Source: Fodinibacter sp035633415 (GTDB lineage: Bacteria > Actinomycetota > Actinomycetes > Actinomycetales > Dermatophilaceae). Taken from it: a DNA stretch of 5,563 nucleotides. The position numbers and the translations under genes were made by a program. Where the stretch lies: contig DASQEZ010000077.1 of the NCBI GenBank assembly GCA_035633415.1, positions 1-5,563 of the forward strand, in the 5' to 3' direction. The notes under the pieces were generated by a model that was not told where the DNA came from, ran no database searches, and saw nothing but the letters and a program-made list of their open reading frames with translations. The stretch's first letter is position 1. The number at the start of each line of letters is the position of its first letter. Positions 4,484 through 5,563 of the stretch are shown in pieces.

Positions 4484-5563
4484 GCCCTGCGACGACCTGC
4501 GCCCCGAGGTCGAGCAGGGTGTCGAGGAAGAGCTCGAGGTCGGCGTCGCGGGTGCGGTGGTTGCTGATGGCGACCCGCACCGCCAGCACCCCGTCGAGCA
4601 CCGTGTCGGTGACGATCGCCACCCCGCTCTCGTGGATGCGCAGCACGAGCTCGTGGTTGACCTCGTCGAGCCGCTCGGCGGGCACCCCGGCCGGTGCGTA
4701 GCGCAGGCAGACCACGTCGCACCCCACCGGTGCCAGCCGCTCGAGGTCGGGGTGCGCGTCGACCCGGTCGGCGAGGGCGTGGGCCTGGGCGATGTTGCGG
4801 TCCATGACCCGGCCGAAGGCGTCGGCGCCGTAGGCCTTCAGCGCCAGCCAGACCCGCAGGGCCCGGAACCCGCGGGAGAGCGCGATGCCGTACTCGTTGA
4901 ACCAGACCTCGCTGCCCGCCAGGCCGCGCGTGGCGTGCGTGAGGTAGGCCGGAACCACCGAGAAGGTCCCGCGGTGGGCGGCCTCGTCGCGGACCAGGGC
5001 GAGCCCCACGTCGATCGGCGCCTGCATCCACTTGTGGAGATCGAGCGCGAGCGAGTCGGCGCGCTCCAGCCCGCGCACGGCATCCGGGTGCGAGCTCAGG
5101 GCGAGGAATCCGCCGATGGCACCGTCGACGTGCAGCCACAGCCCCTCGGCCGCGGCGAGGTCGGCGATCGCCTCGAGGTCGTCGACCGACCCGGTGTTGA
5201 TCGTGCCCACCGTGGCGACCACCGCCAGGGGCTCGATGCCCGCCGCCCGGTCGGCGGCGACGGCCGCCGCGAGGGCATCGACGTCCATGGTGAAGTCGTC
5301 GTGCACCCGCACCGTGCGCAGCGAGGACGCCCCGAGCCCCAGCAGCTCGACCGACTTGCGGTGGCAGCTGTGCACCTCGGTGGAGGCGTAGACGGCGTAC
5401 CGCTTCCCGCTCGGGATGCCGTCGGTGCGCACCTCGGGCCCGATCCGCACGGTGCGGGCGACGGCGAGCCCGACGAGGTTGGCCTCCGAGGCGCCGGTGA
5501 CGAGCAGGCCGCTGGCCGACGTGGGGTACCCGGCCGCCTCCGCGCACCACCGCACCACCTGCT
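4464..5563 (-). CDS. Group II PLP-dependent decarboxylase (5' partial)
   Basis: At least 365 C-terminal residues of a pyridoxal-phosphate enzyme of the group II decarboxylase family (aromatic amino acid, glutamate, diaminobutyrate and related decarboxylases). The frame is open to the window's right edge, so the N-terminal roughly 100-120 residues of a normal 450-500 residue enzyme lie outside; the GTG at 5558 is not the start. Motifs present are TGASEANL (near 5480-5500, cofactor phosphate region), STEVHSCHRKSVELLG with the ring-stacking histidine, HVDGAIGGF whose Asp (codon 5124-5126) contacts the pyridine nitrogen, and LDLHKWMQAP whose Lys (codon 5031-5033) forms the PLP aldimine. Thus it looks catalytically competent. 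The family's usual HVDAA.GG and DPHKW appear as variants. The substrate cannot be assigned. The protein ends in an Arg-rich SRRRR, and its stop codon lies in the duplicated segment shared with the convergent regulator gene. Confidence 0.88.
   Translation of the reverse strand, partial: QVVRWCAEAAGYPTSASGLLVTGASEANLVGLAVARTVRIGPEVRTDGIPSGKRYAVYASTEVHSCHRKSVELLGLGASSLRTVRVHDDFTMDVDALAAAVAADRAAGIEPLAVVATVGTINTGSVDDLEAIADLAAAEGLWLHVDGAIGGFLALSSHPDAVRGLERADSLALDLHKWMQAPIDVGLALVRDEAAHRGTFSVVPAYLTHATRGLAGSEVWFNEYGIALSRGFRALRVWLALKAYGADAFGRVMDRNIAQAHALADRVDAHPDLERLAPVGCDVVCLRYAPAGVPAERLDEVNHELVLRIHESGVAIVTDTVLDGVLAVRVAISNHRTRDADLELFLDTLLDLGAQVVAGLSRRRR

Noticed and set aside
4177..5550. 457-codon minus-strand frame overlapping the decarboxylase in another frame
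   Set aside because: The other frame gives an unmistakable PLP decarboxylase with the catalytic Lys and Asp. This one is Arg-rich and low in complexity.

Overview
The window looks like a chromosomal segment from a high-GC Gram-positive bacterium (Actinomycetota). The base composition is very GC-rich with GC-rich third codon positions. The gene order rpsA ... coaE is typical of the phylum. CoaE carries the C-terminal GrpB/UPF0157 extension known from mycobacteria and relatives, and there is a probable F420-dependent Rv1155-like oxidoreductase. A Micrococcales-type organism is plausible, but that is an inference.

Layout. Bases 1-225 hold a near-consensus vegetative promoter (TTGACC-N18-TAGGCT) with a perfect 10-bp palindrome in its spacer, then a leader of about 170 nt. 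Bases 226-1749 encode ribosomal protein S1 (rpsA). Bases 1750-1954 are an unusually structured intergenic region: two perfect or near-perfect GC-rich hairpins in tandem right after the rpsA stop, then a third, larger nested inverted repeat. Bases 1955-2428 encode a small PPOX-fold, probably F420-dependent, oxidoreductase. Bases 2459-3646 encode the dephospho-CoA kinase/GrpB fusion (coaE). Both of these genes lack a Shine-Dalgarno sequence and instead have TANNNT followed by exactly 7 nt and the ATG, the geometry expected for leaderless transcripts. Bases 3734-4417 encode a LuxR-type helix-turn-helix regulator with a non-receiver N-terminal domain. It has a conventional leader and a strong Shine-Dalgarno. 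On the opposite strand, running off the right edge, is a group II PLP-dependent decarboxylase (4464 to beyond 5563, N-terminus missing).

The genes do not form one pathway. rpsA (translation) and coaE (last step of CoA synthesis) are housekeeping neighbours, and the oxidoreductase lies between them. The hairpins insulate rpsA from the downstream pair, each of which seems to have its own promoter. The regulator and the convergent decarboxylase form the right-hand, more accessory part.

The most unexpected features are: (i) a decayed second copy of the regulator's C-terminal codons just downstream of its stop, in the same frame and overlapping the 3' end of the convergent decarboxylase; (ii) the nested inverted repeat at 1844-1924; and (iii) the paired leaderless-promoter geometry. 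I see no mobile element, CRISPR array, tRNA or rRNA, and no clear sign of a wholly new multi-gene system.
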